Source: Pseudoflavonifractor sp. An85 | GTDB lineage: Bacteria > Bacillota > Clostridia > Oscillospirales > Oscillospiraceae | Direction: 5' to 3' | Length of the DNA: 64,000 bases | NCBI RefSeq assembly: GCF_002161235.1 | Contig: NZ_NFHE01000006.1 | Coordinates: forward strand, 1 to 64,000 | In this document: piece after piece, positions 33,813-41,102 of the stretch | Position numbering within the stretch: the first letter of the stretch is position 1 | Layout of the letters: each line of letters starts with the position of its first letter | Program-made: the position numbers and the translations under genes | The notes under the pieces: generated by a model | What the model saw: the letters and a program-made list of their open reading frames with translations, nothing else | What the model was told of the DNA's origin: nothing | Databases searched by the model: none

Positions 33813-33888
33813 TGGAGCTGGTGACGTGACTTGAACACGCGACCTGCTGATTACGAATCAGCTGCTCTACCAACTGAGCTACACCAGC
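33813..33888 (-). tRNA. tRNA-Thr (anticodon CGT)
   Basis: 76 nt with encoded CCA and discriminator T. The acceptor GCTGGTG/CACCAGC is perfect. The anticodon arm GCTGATTCGTAATCAGC gives anticodon CGT. The T loop GTTCAAGTC is normal. It is the first gene of the two-tRNA unit. Confidence 0.95.
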
Positions 33889-33934
33889 ATTCCGTGACGC
33901 CATCGTGGCAGAGGCGAGGCTCAAAAGCTTGTTT

Positions 33935-33963
33935 ATTCTAGCACGAAGGCAAGCAGCTGTCAA
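33935..33963 (-). promoter_or_regulatory. Strong tRNA operon promoter
   Basis: Perfect TTGACA (33958-33963) and TAGAAT (33935-33940) with a 17-bp spacer on the minus strand, about 45 bp before tRNA-Thr. Confidence 0.85.
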
Positions 33964-34015
33964 CCCCTAAATGAAAAAATTTCGACGACATTTCATGAGA
34001 GTAGGGAACAAAGTG

Positions 34016-34046
34016 GCCCCCTCCACCGTGGGCGGGTGGAGGGGGC
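34016..34046. terminator. GC-rich 12-bp hairpin in the spacer
   Basis: GCCCCCTCCACC (34016-34027) pairs perfectly with GGTGGAGGGGGC (34035-34046), loop 7 nt. On the plus strand AAGGTTTTC follows, and on the minus strand CACTTTGTTCC. It could end the amidase transcript 270 nt downstream of its stop, or a small RNA. Confidence 0.5.
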
Positions 34047-34312
34047 AAGGTTTTCAAAAGAGAGAGGGAGGAGTTGTCATTTCTGACATCCTTAGAATAC
34101 CACATCCCGATTTCGGAGAGTGGATAAAGTTTGAAGAAATTTTGAAAAAATTATGAATAAGTCAAATGGAGTCATGAGGGCGGTTCTCTGCAAGGGGGGC
34201 ACACCCATGTGCCAGGGTTTGCAGGACACTCCAAGCCCACATCGCCTGACGGGGATGTGTGATGGGCACCCATACATGTTCTGCTGGAATTTGTCGCTCT
34301 AGAGGCTCCCGT
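34047..34312. other. Gene-poor spacer with structured segment, unassigned
   Basis: About 265 bp between the amidase stop and the GC-rich hairpin. Positions 34177-34237 can fold into an irregular hairpin (GGGC...GCCC outside, TGCAA/TTGCA, then GGCACA/TGTGCC), and CACATC/GATGTG forms another nearby. A minus-strand reading frame ending at 34162 (containing PITHPRQAMWAWSVLQTLAH) is also open here. I cannot decide between a small RNA, a short gene and plain 3' UTR. Confidence 0.3.
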
Positions 34313-35053
34313 TCAAACCAGGGTGATGAAGTCTGCGCTTGCATAACCTTCGGTGCCATCCAGGGACACCAGATACCAATCCTGCCACTGGTTGAGAATG
34401 GTGAGTGTGGCCCCGTCGTAGGCTTTGGCGATGACTGGGGCAGATAGAGAGGGCCGTGCACGGATGTTGAGATAGCCCCAGCTCACATCTACCACACCTT
34501 GACGAGGAGCATTGGGGGTAAGAAAGGGGATTTGGAAATATTCCGCCAGGGCTCGCACGATGGTTTGAGCAATCAAGTCCAAGTTGCTTTGTACCCACAC
34601 TGCATCGTCCAGATTGTCATGGTAGCCCAACTCCAAAAAGACGGAGGGGGCACGGGTGAGCCGTACTTCGCCAATGGTTCTGGTTGGCTCTGCTCGCACT
34701 AGGTCTGGGATGGGGTAGATCTGCTTGAGTTGATCGGCCATAATGGTAGCTGCCCGGGTTCCCTGGACGCTGCCGGGATAGTGAAAGACCAACACGCCAC
34801 GGGTTTGACCCTCCAGTCCAGGTGGAGAGGCGTTGGAGTGCAAAGCCAGGTGCAAATCATAATTTCCGGCATTGGATGCCCGGATGGAGGACGCCGCGGT
34901 CATATCGGGGGTATTGCGAGAATATCGAATGCCAGTAGCATCCAGGTATGGAACCATCGCATCGGCAAGGCGGTTCATCCACTCCTCTTCGCTGCCGCCG
35001 TTGACGTACAAATTACTCTCCTGGGTGGAGGGGGATAGATAAATGATAGGCAT
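34313..35053 (-). CDS. N-acetylmuramoyl-L-alanine amidase-like protein with SH3 domain
   Basis: 246 residues. The N-terminal amidase_3-like domain (1-180) starts MPIIYLSPSTQESNLYVNGG and contains LALHSNAS (His72) and VFLELGYHDN (Glu141), matching the second metal ligand region and the catalytic Glu of the family. The first zinc His of the usual D-x-GHGG motif is absent: the equivalent stretch reads SPSTQ. A bacterial SH3 domain (about 186-246, YLNIRARPSLSAPVIAKAYDG) follows. There is no signal peptide, so export or release route is unclear. The start follows GGAGGT. Function as a wall hydrolase is likely from family but not secured. Confidence 0.8.
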   Translation of the reverse strand: MPIIYLSPSTQESNLYVNGGSEEEWMNRLADAMVPYLDATGIRYSRNTPDMTAASSIRASNAGNYDLHLALHSNASPPGLEGQTRGVLVFHYPGSVQGTRAATIMADQLKQIYPIPDLVRAEPTRTIGEVRLTRAPSVFLELGYHDNLDDAVWVQSNLDLIAQTIVRALAEYFQIPFLTPNAPRQGVVDVSWGYLNIRARPSLSAPVIAKAYDGATLTILNQWQDWYLVSLDGTEGYASADFITLV

Positions 35054-35100
35054 AATGAGACCTCCTTCACCCCAGTGTATGCCTGGGCCAGCAAAGTGAC

Positions 35101-35131
35101 AGCCCTTCCCGGTGGAATACCTGAAAGGGCT
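35101..35131 (-). terminator. Weak hairpin after rsmA
   Basis: AGCCCTT (35101-35107) and AAGGGCT (35125-35131) form a 7-bp stem 7 bp after the rsmA stop (minus strand), followed by GTCACTTTGC. U-tract is poor. Confidence 0.35.
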
Positions 35132-35137
35132 GAGTAC

Positions 35138-35995
35138 TTACATGTGTTGATACAGGGCGTGGGTCAAAGCGGAGAATTCCTCCAGCCCCAGCTGTTCGCC
35201 GCGCACGGTTTCCGGGAAGCCACACTGAGCCAAAATCTGCCGAATCTGATCCTTGGTCAACTGACTGCCGTAGGCGGAGGAGAGGGCATTGAGCAAAGTC
35301 TTTCTCCGTTGGGCAAAAGAGGCTCGGATGACCGAAAACAGTTGCTTAGGCGGGCAGTCCACAGGGGGAGTGTCCCGGAGGGTCATACCAATCACCGCAG
35401 AGGTGACCTTGGGGGCGGGAATGAAGCACTGGGCAGGAACTTCAAAGAGATACTCACAGTGGGCGTGGTACTGACAGAACAGGGAGAAGGCACCAAAATC
35501 CGATGTACGCGGTTGAGCGCAGATGCGCTTGGCCACTTCTCGCTGGATCATCACAGTCACACGCCGGAAACAACCGCTTTCCAGCAGCAGAGTGATGACA
35601 GGTGTGGTGATGTTGTAGGGCAAATTGGCACAGGCCATGGGGGTCAAGCCCTGAAACTTTTCTTCTACCAGCTGGGGAATGTTCAGCTTCATCACGTCGC
35701 CGGGAACGATCTCCACGTTGTCATATCCGCCTACTGTCTCCGCCAGGATGGGGAGCAGAGACCGGTCCAGCTCCACAGACACCACCTTGGCAGCCTGCTG
35801 GGCCAGCTGAACGGTGAGAGGCCCAATGCCGGGGCCGATTTCCAAAACGCCGCAGGTATCATCCAACCGAGCACTGTGAGCAATGTCCCGAGGCACCCAG
35901 TCCTCAATGAGAAAATTCTGGCCCATGGATTTGGAAAAGTGGAATCCATGGCGGGCCAATAGGGCCTTAATATCTGATAAGTTGGTTAAATCCAT
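35138..35995 (-). CDS. rsmA: 16S rRNA dimethyladenosine transferase RsmA (KsgA)
   Basis: 285 residues. FSKSMGQNFL at the N-terminus, SAM motif VLEIGPGIGPLTVQLA and the catalytic ANLPYNITTPVI (N-x-P-Y type) define the family. It dimethylates two adjacent adenines near the 3' end of 16S rRNA during 30S maturation. The ATG at 35995 overlaps the coaW end by 10 bp. A longer frame upstream to 36199 lies entirely inside coaW and is rejected. It is last in the ylxM-to-rsmA series. Confidence 0.95.
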   Translation of the reverse strand: MDLTNLSDIKALLARHGFHFSKSMGQNFLIEDWVPRDIAHSARLDDTCGVLEIGPGIGPLTVQLAQQAAKVVSVELDRSLLPILAETVGGYDNVEIVPGDVMKLNIPQLVEEKFQGLTPMACANLPYNITTPVITLLLESGCFRRVTVMIQREVAKRICAQPRTSDFGAFSLFCQYHAHCEYLFEVPAQCFIPAPKVTSAVIGMTLRDTPPVDCPPKQLFSVIRASFAQRRKTLLNALSSAYGSQLTKDQIRQILAQCGFPETVRGEQLGLEEFSALTHALYQHM

Positions 35996-36801
35996 GTTTG
36001 GTTCTCCTTTGCCAGCAATGCTGTGCCGATGGCAGTGGCGCAGTCGGCGTTGGGGACGATCTGATAATTGGGGGTATAAAACCGCGTGAAAACCTGAAAA
36101 CGCTCTTTGGCCTGGGGAAGCTGGGTCAAGGCCCCCAGCAACACCACCTCTGACACCTGGTGTGCCCCACAAGCCAACATGGCCATGGTACCGGTGCACT
36201 CCAGCACCAGATTCAAAAGGCCTGCGGCCCAGTCTGCATGGGTGGAATCCGGGGATGCCTTGGCCAGATTGGAGGAGGTGAGGGTGGGGTCCAAGGTTTC
36301 CGATCCGACAAACAGGTCTCCAATACGCAAATCCACATGTCCCATATCCCCCTGGTTGGCCAACTGGAATAGTTCGTCCGGGGTGTGTACACCCAGCAGC
36401 CCACGGCCCAGTCCCATGAGGGTTCCTCCGCCAATTCCAGTTCCGCCCAAGTGGGTGTAGGTTCCATTTTGGGCCAGCACAAAGGTGGTGCCTGTGCCCA
36501 TGTTGACTACCAGAGCCTCACTTTTTCCAGAGAGAAAGGCGCCAGCGCATCCGATAGCATCCAGTTCAGATACAGTACACCGGGGCAGGCCCAAACACTC
36601 AGCCCCGCAGCGAGAGCCGTTGAGACCGGTGACTGACACATGGGTGATGGGCAGAGCGTTGATTTTGGATTGCTCCAGAGCCTGTTGTAAGGTGTGGGCT
36701 GTAGTATCATGATTGGGTTGATAATGGGTGGCACAAACCCGCCCTTCGTCCAGCACTGCCAGCTTCACCGCGCTGGTACCTGCATCAATGCCCAAAATCA
36801 T
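35986..36801 (-). CDS. coaW: Type II pantothenate kinase (CoaW-like)
   Basis: 271 residues. ASKHA-fold kinase: phosphate-1 motif GIDAGTSAVKLAV, ALVVNMGTGTTFVL and the glycine-rich GGTGIGGGTLMGLG characteristic of type II (eukaryote-like/staphylococcal) enzymes. It phosphorylates pantothenate at the start of CoA synthesis and is usually insensitive to CoA feedback. RBS GGGAGGT precedes ATG by 7 bases. It lies between trmD and rsmA on the same strand. Confidence 0.88.
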   Translation of the reverse strand: MILGIDAGTSAVKLAVLDEGRVCATHYQPNHDTTAHTLQQALEQSKINALPITHVSVTGLNGSRCGAECLGLPRCTVSELDAIGCAGAFLSGKSEALVVNMGTGTTFVLAQNGTYTHLGGTGIGGGTLMGLGRGLLGVHTPDELFQLANQGDMGHVDLRIGDLFVGSETLDPTLTSSNLAKASPDSTHADWAAGLLNLVLECTGTMAMLACGAHQVSEVVLLGALTQLPQAKERFQVFTRFYTPNYQIVPNADCATAIGTALLAKENQTWI

Positions 36802-36820
36802 AGCTGGTACCTCCCAGTCG

Positions 36821-38020
36821 TTATTTTAACCGCAGCTCATAGGCCACTTCACGGGTCTGTCCTCTGGAAAGGTTCCCACGGTATTGAAATCCGGCCGCTT
36901 TCAGGTGTTCCAACTGTGCTTTCTTCCTTTTGTCCGCTGCGGTGCGAATCCAGCCTATTCCTGCTTCACGGGCCAAATCTCTGGCGCAGGAGAGCACATG
37001 CTCCATCAAATTGGTATGCACCAGCGCAGGGTCCTGGCCGTGGAACTGGAGCCACAGGCTGGGCTCCTGGGCAGACCATTTACCGTCTTGAATACCCAGG
37101 GCCTCTTCTGCGTTTAGAGGACTGAGAGAGATACAGGCGGCGGGCTGATCCCCGTGCCAGATCAGGTAACCATGGGAAGGCATGGGTGAGGCGTAAGACC
37201 AAGAAATGTTCTCCCAGTCCTCACAGGTAGCAGGGGTACAGGAGACGGGAAGGGTAAGGGGCTTTTGCAACTCCTCCGCCCGAATTTCCGCCAACAGCTT
37301 CTGATCTTCCTTGGAGGATAGGTCCAGTTTGGCGTACAAATCGGGACGACGGTCCCGGGTACGAATGAGAGACTGCTTGCGTCGCCACCGCTCCACCTTC
37401 TTGTGATCTCCGCAGGTGAGCACCTGGGGCACCTCCATGCCATGCCATTGAGCAGGGCGGGAATATTGGGGATATTCCAATAAGCCATTCCAGTGGCTCT
37501 CGTCCTCAAAGCATGCGTCGTGGGAGAGCACTCCCGGGATAAGACGGCACACGGCGTCTGCCACAGCCATGGCGGCTATTTCGCCGCCGGTGAGCACAAA
37601 GTCACCCAGGGAGATCTCCTCGTCCACATACCCATCAATAAATCTTTGGTCAATGCCCTCATAGTGGCCACAGACTAAAATCAGATGGTCATATTCCCGG
37701 GCCAGACGGCGGGCATCCTCCTGGGTAAAGGTTTTGCCGCAAGGGGAGAGGTAAATGGTGTGCGGCTTGCTCTGGTGCTGGCCGCAAATGTGCTTCCAGC
37801 ACTGGTAGAGGGGATCGGCCTGCATCACAGCCCCTTGGCCGCCGCCGTAAGGGTAGTCGTCCACTTGCTTTTGCTTGTTTTGCGTGTAGTCCCGAATTTG
37901 GTGCGTGAGAATGCGAATGTAGTCCCGCTCTTGGGCGCGACCTAAAATGGATTCACTCAGTACATCCCCCACGGTGTCGGGGAACAGAGTCATGATATCA
38001 ATGTGATACACGGCTCTCAC
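36821..38020 (-). CDS. trmD: tRNA (guanine37-N1)-methyltransferase TrmD with C-terminal GNAT-like extension
   Basis: 399 residues versus about 240-250 for ordinary TrmD. Residues 1-248 are a complete SPOUT methyltransferase: MTLFPDTV, DDYPYGGGQGAVM, SPCGKTF, ILVCGHYEGIDQRF, EEISLGDFVLTGGE and RPAQWHGMEVPQVL. Residues about 255-399 form a second domain whose end (DLAREAGIGWIRTAADKRKKAQL, HLKAAGFQYRG) resembles the last strands of GNAT acetyltransferases, though no clear acetyl-CoA loop is seen. The GTG start at 38020 overlaps the rimM stop. It makes m1G37 in tRNA to prevent frameshifting. Confidence 0.93.
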   Translation of the reverse strand: MRAVYHIDIMTLFPDTVGDVLSESILGRAQERDYIRILTHQIRDYTQNKQKQVDDYPYGGGQGAVMQADPLYQCWKHICGQHQSKPHTIYLSPCGKTFTQEDARRLAREYDHLILVCGHYEGIDQRFIDGYVDEEISLGDFVLTGGEIAAMAVADAVCRLIPGVLSHDACFEDESHWNGLLEYPQYSRPAQWHGMEVPQVLTCGDHKKVERWRRKQSLIRTRDRRPDLYAKLDLSSKEDQKLLAEIRAEELQKPLTLPVSCTPATCEDWENISWSYASPMPSHGYLIWHGDQPAACISLSPLNAEEALGIQDGKWSAQEPSLWLQFHGQDPALVHTNLMEHVLSCARDLAREAGIGWIRTAADKRKKAQLEHLKAAGFQYRGNLSRGQTREVAYELRLK

Positions 38021-38502
38021 ATCCCCTCAATGAGACGAACCTTGATATATCCGGCCTCCACGTTGGTCTCCAGGATGAACTCGGGCACGGCAGGAATGAG
38101 AATTTGACGCTCACCTTCCACCACATATACCTGCTGACGGGAGGGGGAGAGAATATCTTTCAAAACACCCAGCTTGACGCCCTGCTCGTCCACTACATCC
38201 AAGCCGAGGATGTCGGCGAGGAAGAAGGTCCCTTCGGGGAGCTTGGCATCCTCGCGACGAATGTGGACTACCTTGTTTTTCAGCAGCATGGCGGTATTCA
38301 CGTCGGACACGCCTTCCAGCTGTGCAATGACGCTGCCTTTGTGCACACGGGCGTTTTGCACCTTGACCGGAGAGCCGTCAATATACAGAGTGGAAAACTG
38401 ACAGAGAAATTCTGCGCTGTCGGCCCAGGGGACAATCTTTACTTCGCCACGGATGCCGTGGGTGTTGACGATTTGGCCGCATTCCAGATAGGGATGGATC
38501 AT
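38017..38502 (-). CDS. rimM: 16S rRNA processing protein RimM
   Basis: 161 residues. YLECGQIVNTHGIRGEVKIVPW at the N-terminus and the PRC-barrel region FFLADILGLDVVDEQGVKLGVLKDIL with LIPAVPEFI are typical. It assists 30S head assembly near S19. The ATG at 38502 is nine bases after AGAGGTG. An upstream extension is rejected because it crosses a hairpin. It overlaps trmD at its 3' end. Confidence 0.94.
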   Translation of the reverse strand: MIHPYLECGQIVNTHGIRGEVKIVPWADSAEFLCQFSTLYIDGSPVKVQNARVHKGSVIAQLEGVSDVNTAMLLKNKVVHIRREDAKLPEGTFFLADILGLDVVDEQGVKLGVLKDILSPSRQQVYVVEGERQILIPAVPEFILETNVEAGYIKVRLIEGM

Positions 38503-38537
38503 AGTTTGGTTCACCTCTTGTGAATAGAAATCAAAAA

Positions 38538-38557
38538 GGCGGGGGCAAGCCCCCGCC
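38538..38557 (-). terminator. Intra-operon hairpin between khpA and rimM
   Basis: GGCGGGGGC and GCCCCCGCC form a 9-bp GC stem with a 2-nt gap (38538-38557). The minus strand then reads TTTTTGATTT. It lies 12 bp after the khpA stop and probably lowers expression of rimM and trmD relative to rpsP and khpA. Confidence 0.75.
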
Positions 38558-38569
38558 TCAGCGGCTGTG

Positions 38570-38800
38570 TCAGTCGAGAATATCAACTGAAACCTTCTTG
38601 CCCTGACGCTGGGCAACCGAGCGCATCAGCGCTCGAATCTCTTTGGCGATGCGACCCTGACGGCCAATCACCTTACCCATGTCCTCGGCGGCCACACGCA
38701 GCTCCAAAACGGTTTCTGCGGGAGTCTCGTGCTCGGTCACAGAAACCTGGTCCGGATGTTCCACCAGGTTTTGGGCAATATAAGTGAGCAATTCCTTCAT
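38570..38800 (-). CDS. khpA: KH domain RNA-binding protein KhpA
   Basis: 76 residues, a single KH domain with the GxxG loop in VIGRQGRIAKEIRALMRSVA. KhpA (YlqC) binds RNA, often with KhpB/EloR, and influences cell elongation in Gram-positives. ATG at 38800 follows GGAGGT. It is located between rpsP and rimM, its usual place. Confidence 0.94.
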   Translation of the reverse strand: MKELLTYIAQNLVEHPDQVSVTEHETPAETVLELRVAAEDMGKVIGRQGRIAKEIRALMRSVAQRQGKKVSVDILD

Positions 38801-38820
38801 GAGGACCTCCAATCGCGCGC

Positions 38821-39057
38821 TTACACGCCAGCCTTCTTCAGCAGGTCACGCACGGTGTCGGTGGGCTGAGCGCCGGTCTTAATCCAAGCCTGAGCACGCT
38901 CCACATCGATGTTGATGGCAGCGGGATTCTGGCGGGGATCATAGGTGCCCAGCTCCTCGATGAAACGGCCATCGCGGGGATAGCGGGAATCGGCAACCAC
39001 AACGCGGTAGAAGGGAGCCTTCTTGGCGCCCATGCGACGCAGTCTGATCTTAACCAT
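38821..39057 (-). CDS. rpsP: 30S ribosomal protein S16
   Basis: 78 residues. [25 protein letters not shown] and [10 protein letters not shown] are canonical S16. GGAGGTGAAAATACA precedes the ATG. It is 20 bp upstream of khpA and 63 bp downstream of ffh. Confidence 0.97.
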   Translation of the reverse strand: MVKIRLRRMGAKKAPFYRVVVADSRYPRDGRFIEELGTYDPRQNPAAINIDVERAQAWIKTGAQPTDTVRDLLKKAGV

Positions 39058-39120
39058 TGTATTTTCACCTCCATAGATTCTATCGTATATGGCAATGTCC
39101 GTGGGGGACAGAAACCAACC

Positions 39121-40461
39121 TTAAAATGGCAACCCCATGCCTTTGATGCGGCTGAGCAGGCCTTTGGCCTTCTTGGGGTTGGAGAACTGACGGGTGAGCA
39201 TCTGAATCGCCTCAAACTGCTTGAGCAGGCGGTTGACGTCCACCACTTGGGTACCGGAACCGGCCGCAATGCGCTTTTTCCGGCTGGAGTTGAGGACCGA
39301 GGGATTTTCCCGTTCATAGGGGGTCATGGATTGAATGATGGCCTCGATCTTGGCAAGACCAACCTCGTCCACGCTGAAATCCATCTTCTTGCCTCCCATA
39401 CCTGGGAGCATGGAGGCAATATCCTGCATGGAACCCATTTTCTTGACCTGCACCAGCTGGTCATAAAAATCGGCCAGAGTAAACTTGTTTTTGCGCATGC
39501 GCTCCATCTGCTCGGCAGCCTTTTTGGCGTCCAAGCTCTGCTCTGCCTTCTCAATGAGGGAGAGCACGTCGCCCATGCCCAAAATACGGCTGGCCATACG
39601 GTCGGGATGGAACACCTCGATGTTGTCTAGCTTTTCACCGGTGCCAGCAAACTTGATAGGCTTTCCGGTGACAGCCCGAATGGAGAGGGCAGCACCACCA
39701 CGGGCGTCACCATCCAGTTTGGTGAGCATCACACCGTCGATGTCCAATGCCTCGTCAAAGGCCTTGGCCGCATTGACGGCATCCTGACCGATCATGGCAT
39801 CCACCACCAAAAGGATCTCGGTGGGGTTGACCGCGGCCTTTACCGCTTTCAGCTCGTCCATCAACTGCTCATCGATGTGCAGACGGCCTGCGGTATCCAA
39901 AAACACCATGTCGTTGCCGTGCTTTTTGGCATGCTCCACGGAAGCTTTGGCGATGTCCACGGGATTAGTCTGGCCCATCTGGAAGACGGGAATGTCCAAC
40001 TGCTCACCCACCACCTCCAACTGACGGATGGCGGCAGGGCGATAGATATCACAGGCGGCCAACAGGGGTCGCTTGCCCTGCTTTTTCATCAGACCGGCCA
40101 GCTTGGCACCGTTGGTCGTCTTACCGGCGCCCTGCAAACCCACCAGCATCACTACCGTGGGCGGGGCAGAGGCGATGGTCAATTTGCTGTCACCACCGCC
40201 CATCAAAGCAGTCAGCTCTTCGTTGACGATCTTCACGATCATCTGAGCCGGGGTGAGGGACTCCAGCACGTCGGTGCCCACGGCACGCTCCGTCACAGAA
40301 GCCACAAAGTTTTTAACCACCTTAAAGTTGACGTCCGCCTCCAAAAGAGCCATCTTAATCTCTTTCATGGCGGCCTTCACGTCCGCTTCGCTGATGCGGC
40401 CTTTGCCTCGCAAGCGGCGGAAGGTGGCAGAAAGTTTTTCAGTTAAGCTTTCAAATGCCAT
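39121..40461 (-). CDS. ffh: Signal recognition particle protein Ffh
   Basis: 446 residues. N domain, then GTPase motifs GLQGAGKTTNGAKLA, DIYRPAAIRQL, DTAGRLHIDEQL and TKLDGDARGGAALS. The Met-rich M domain from about 300 includes FYDQLVQVKKMGSMQDIASMLPGMGG and the RNA-binding helix region SSRKKRIAAGSGTQVVDVNRLLKQF. It binds signal sequences and SRP RNA and partners FtsY (18.8 kb). It begins 3 bp after ylxM. Confidence 0.97.
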   Translation of the reverse strand: MAFESLTEKLSATFRRLRGKGRISEADVKAAMKEIKMALLEADVNFKVVKNFVASVTERAVGTDVLESLTPAQMIVKIVNEELTALMGGGDSKLTIASAPPTVVMLVGLQGAGKTTNGAKLAGLMKKQGKRPLLAACDIYRPAAIRQLEVVGEQLDIPVFQMGQTNPVDIAKASVEHAKKHGNDMVFLDTAGRLHIDEQLMDELKAVKAAVNPTEILLVVDAMIGQDAVNAAKAFDEALDIDGVMLTKLDGDARGGAALSIRAVTGKPIKFAGTGEKLDNIEVFHPDRMASRILGMGDVLSLIEKAEQSLDAKKAAEQMERMRKNKFTLADFYDQLVQVKKMGSMQDIASMLPGMGGKKMDFSVDEVGLAKIEAIIQSMTPYERENPSVLNSSRKKRIAAGSGTQVVDVNRLLKQFEAIQMLTRQFSNPKKAKGLLSRIKGMGLPF

Positions 40462-40464
40462 GGC

Positions 40465-40836
40465 TTACTCCTGTTTGAGCTTTGCGGTGTGTTCCTTAAT
40501 ACTTCGGGCGATCTCCTCCAGGGTGGAGGCGGTGCAGGATCCTGCATGCACAGCCTGAAGCAGACGATCAGCCGCCTCATCAATGGCCATCAGCTCTTTC
40601 TGGCTTTGGTGGAACCGGCGGATCAGGTGGGTTTTCTCCTCAATCTCATCCATGGCGGCTTCCGCACGCACAATGACGTCGCGCACACCCTGGCGAGAGA
40701 TGCCGTAGTTCTCGGCAATCTCGGAGAGGGAGAGGTCCTCGTTGTAATAGAGGTCGTAAAACTCTTTTTGACGGTCTGTGAGCAAATCACCATAAAAATC
40801 ATAGAGCATGGCCATTCGGTATGCCTGATTCTTCAT
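40465..40836 (-). CDS. ylxM: YlxM family DNA-binding protein
   Basis: 123 residues, mostly helical with a sigma-factor-like HTH: LTDRQKEFYDLYYNEDLSLSEIAENYGISRQGVRDVIVRAEAAM. YlxM (UPF0122) is the usual partner gene of ffh and is thought to modulate SRP. The start MKNQAYRMAM at 40836 follows GGGAGGTG. The upstream in-frame stretch overlaps the promoter. It is first in the operon. Confidence 0.93.
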   Translation of the reverse strand: MKNQAYRMAMLYDFYGDLLTDRQKEFYDLYYNEDLSLSEIAENYGISRQGVRDVIVRAEAAMDEIEEKTHLIRRFHQSQKELMAIDEAADRLLQAVHAGSCTASTLEEIARSIKEHTAKLKQE

Positions 40837-40891
40837 GGATTTGCACCTCCCAAACCGTGTTGTGTAAAGCAAGTCGGCTTTACAATTAGAT

Positions 40892-40920
40892 ACTATACCA
40901 TAGCCACATCCTGCTGTCAA
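40892..40920 (-). promoter_or_regulatory. Promoter of the ylxM-ffh-rpsP operon
   Basis: Perfect TTGACA (40915-40920) and TATAGT (40892-40897) with a 17-bp spacer on the minus strand, about 55 bp before ylxM. Confidence 0.85.
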
Positions 40921-41058
40921 GGAAAAACACTTTCCAAAGATGCAGTCATTTTTTCCTAAAATGCACATACTTTTCTGTGGTGTTTTGGGAATTTTGACGC
41001 AACAGGCAAAAATAACGTGGAAACCAAAGTTTGTGGTGGCAAGAATGGGGAAATGATG

Positions 41059-41064
41059 TATAAT
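41059..41064 (+). promoter_or_regulatory. -10 box upstream of the M16 peptidase pair
   Basis: TATAAT at 41059-41064, 38 bp before the start codon. The best -35 at 16 bp is TGGCAA (41037-41042), a weak match. Confidence 0.45.
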
Positions 41065-41102
41065 GTACCTTACACTTTATACCCTTAAGAAGGAGGACGC
41101 TT

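Noticed and set aside
34177-34300. 6S RNA, SRP RNA or tmRNA at the structured spacer
   Set aside because: The SRP tetraloop region and other signature stretches are absent, and no single long closing stem is found. It is kept only as an unassigned structured region.
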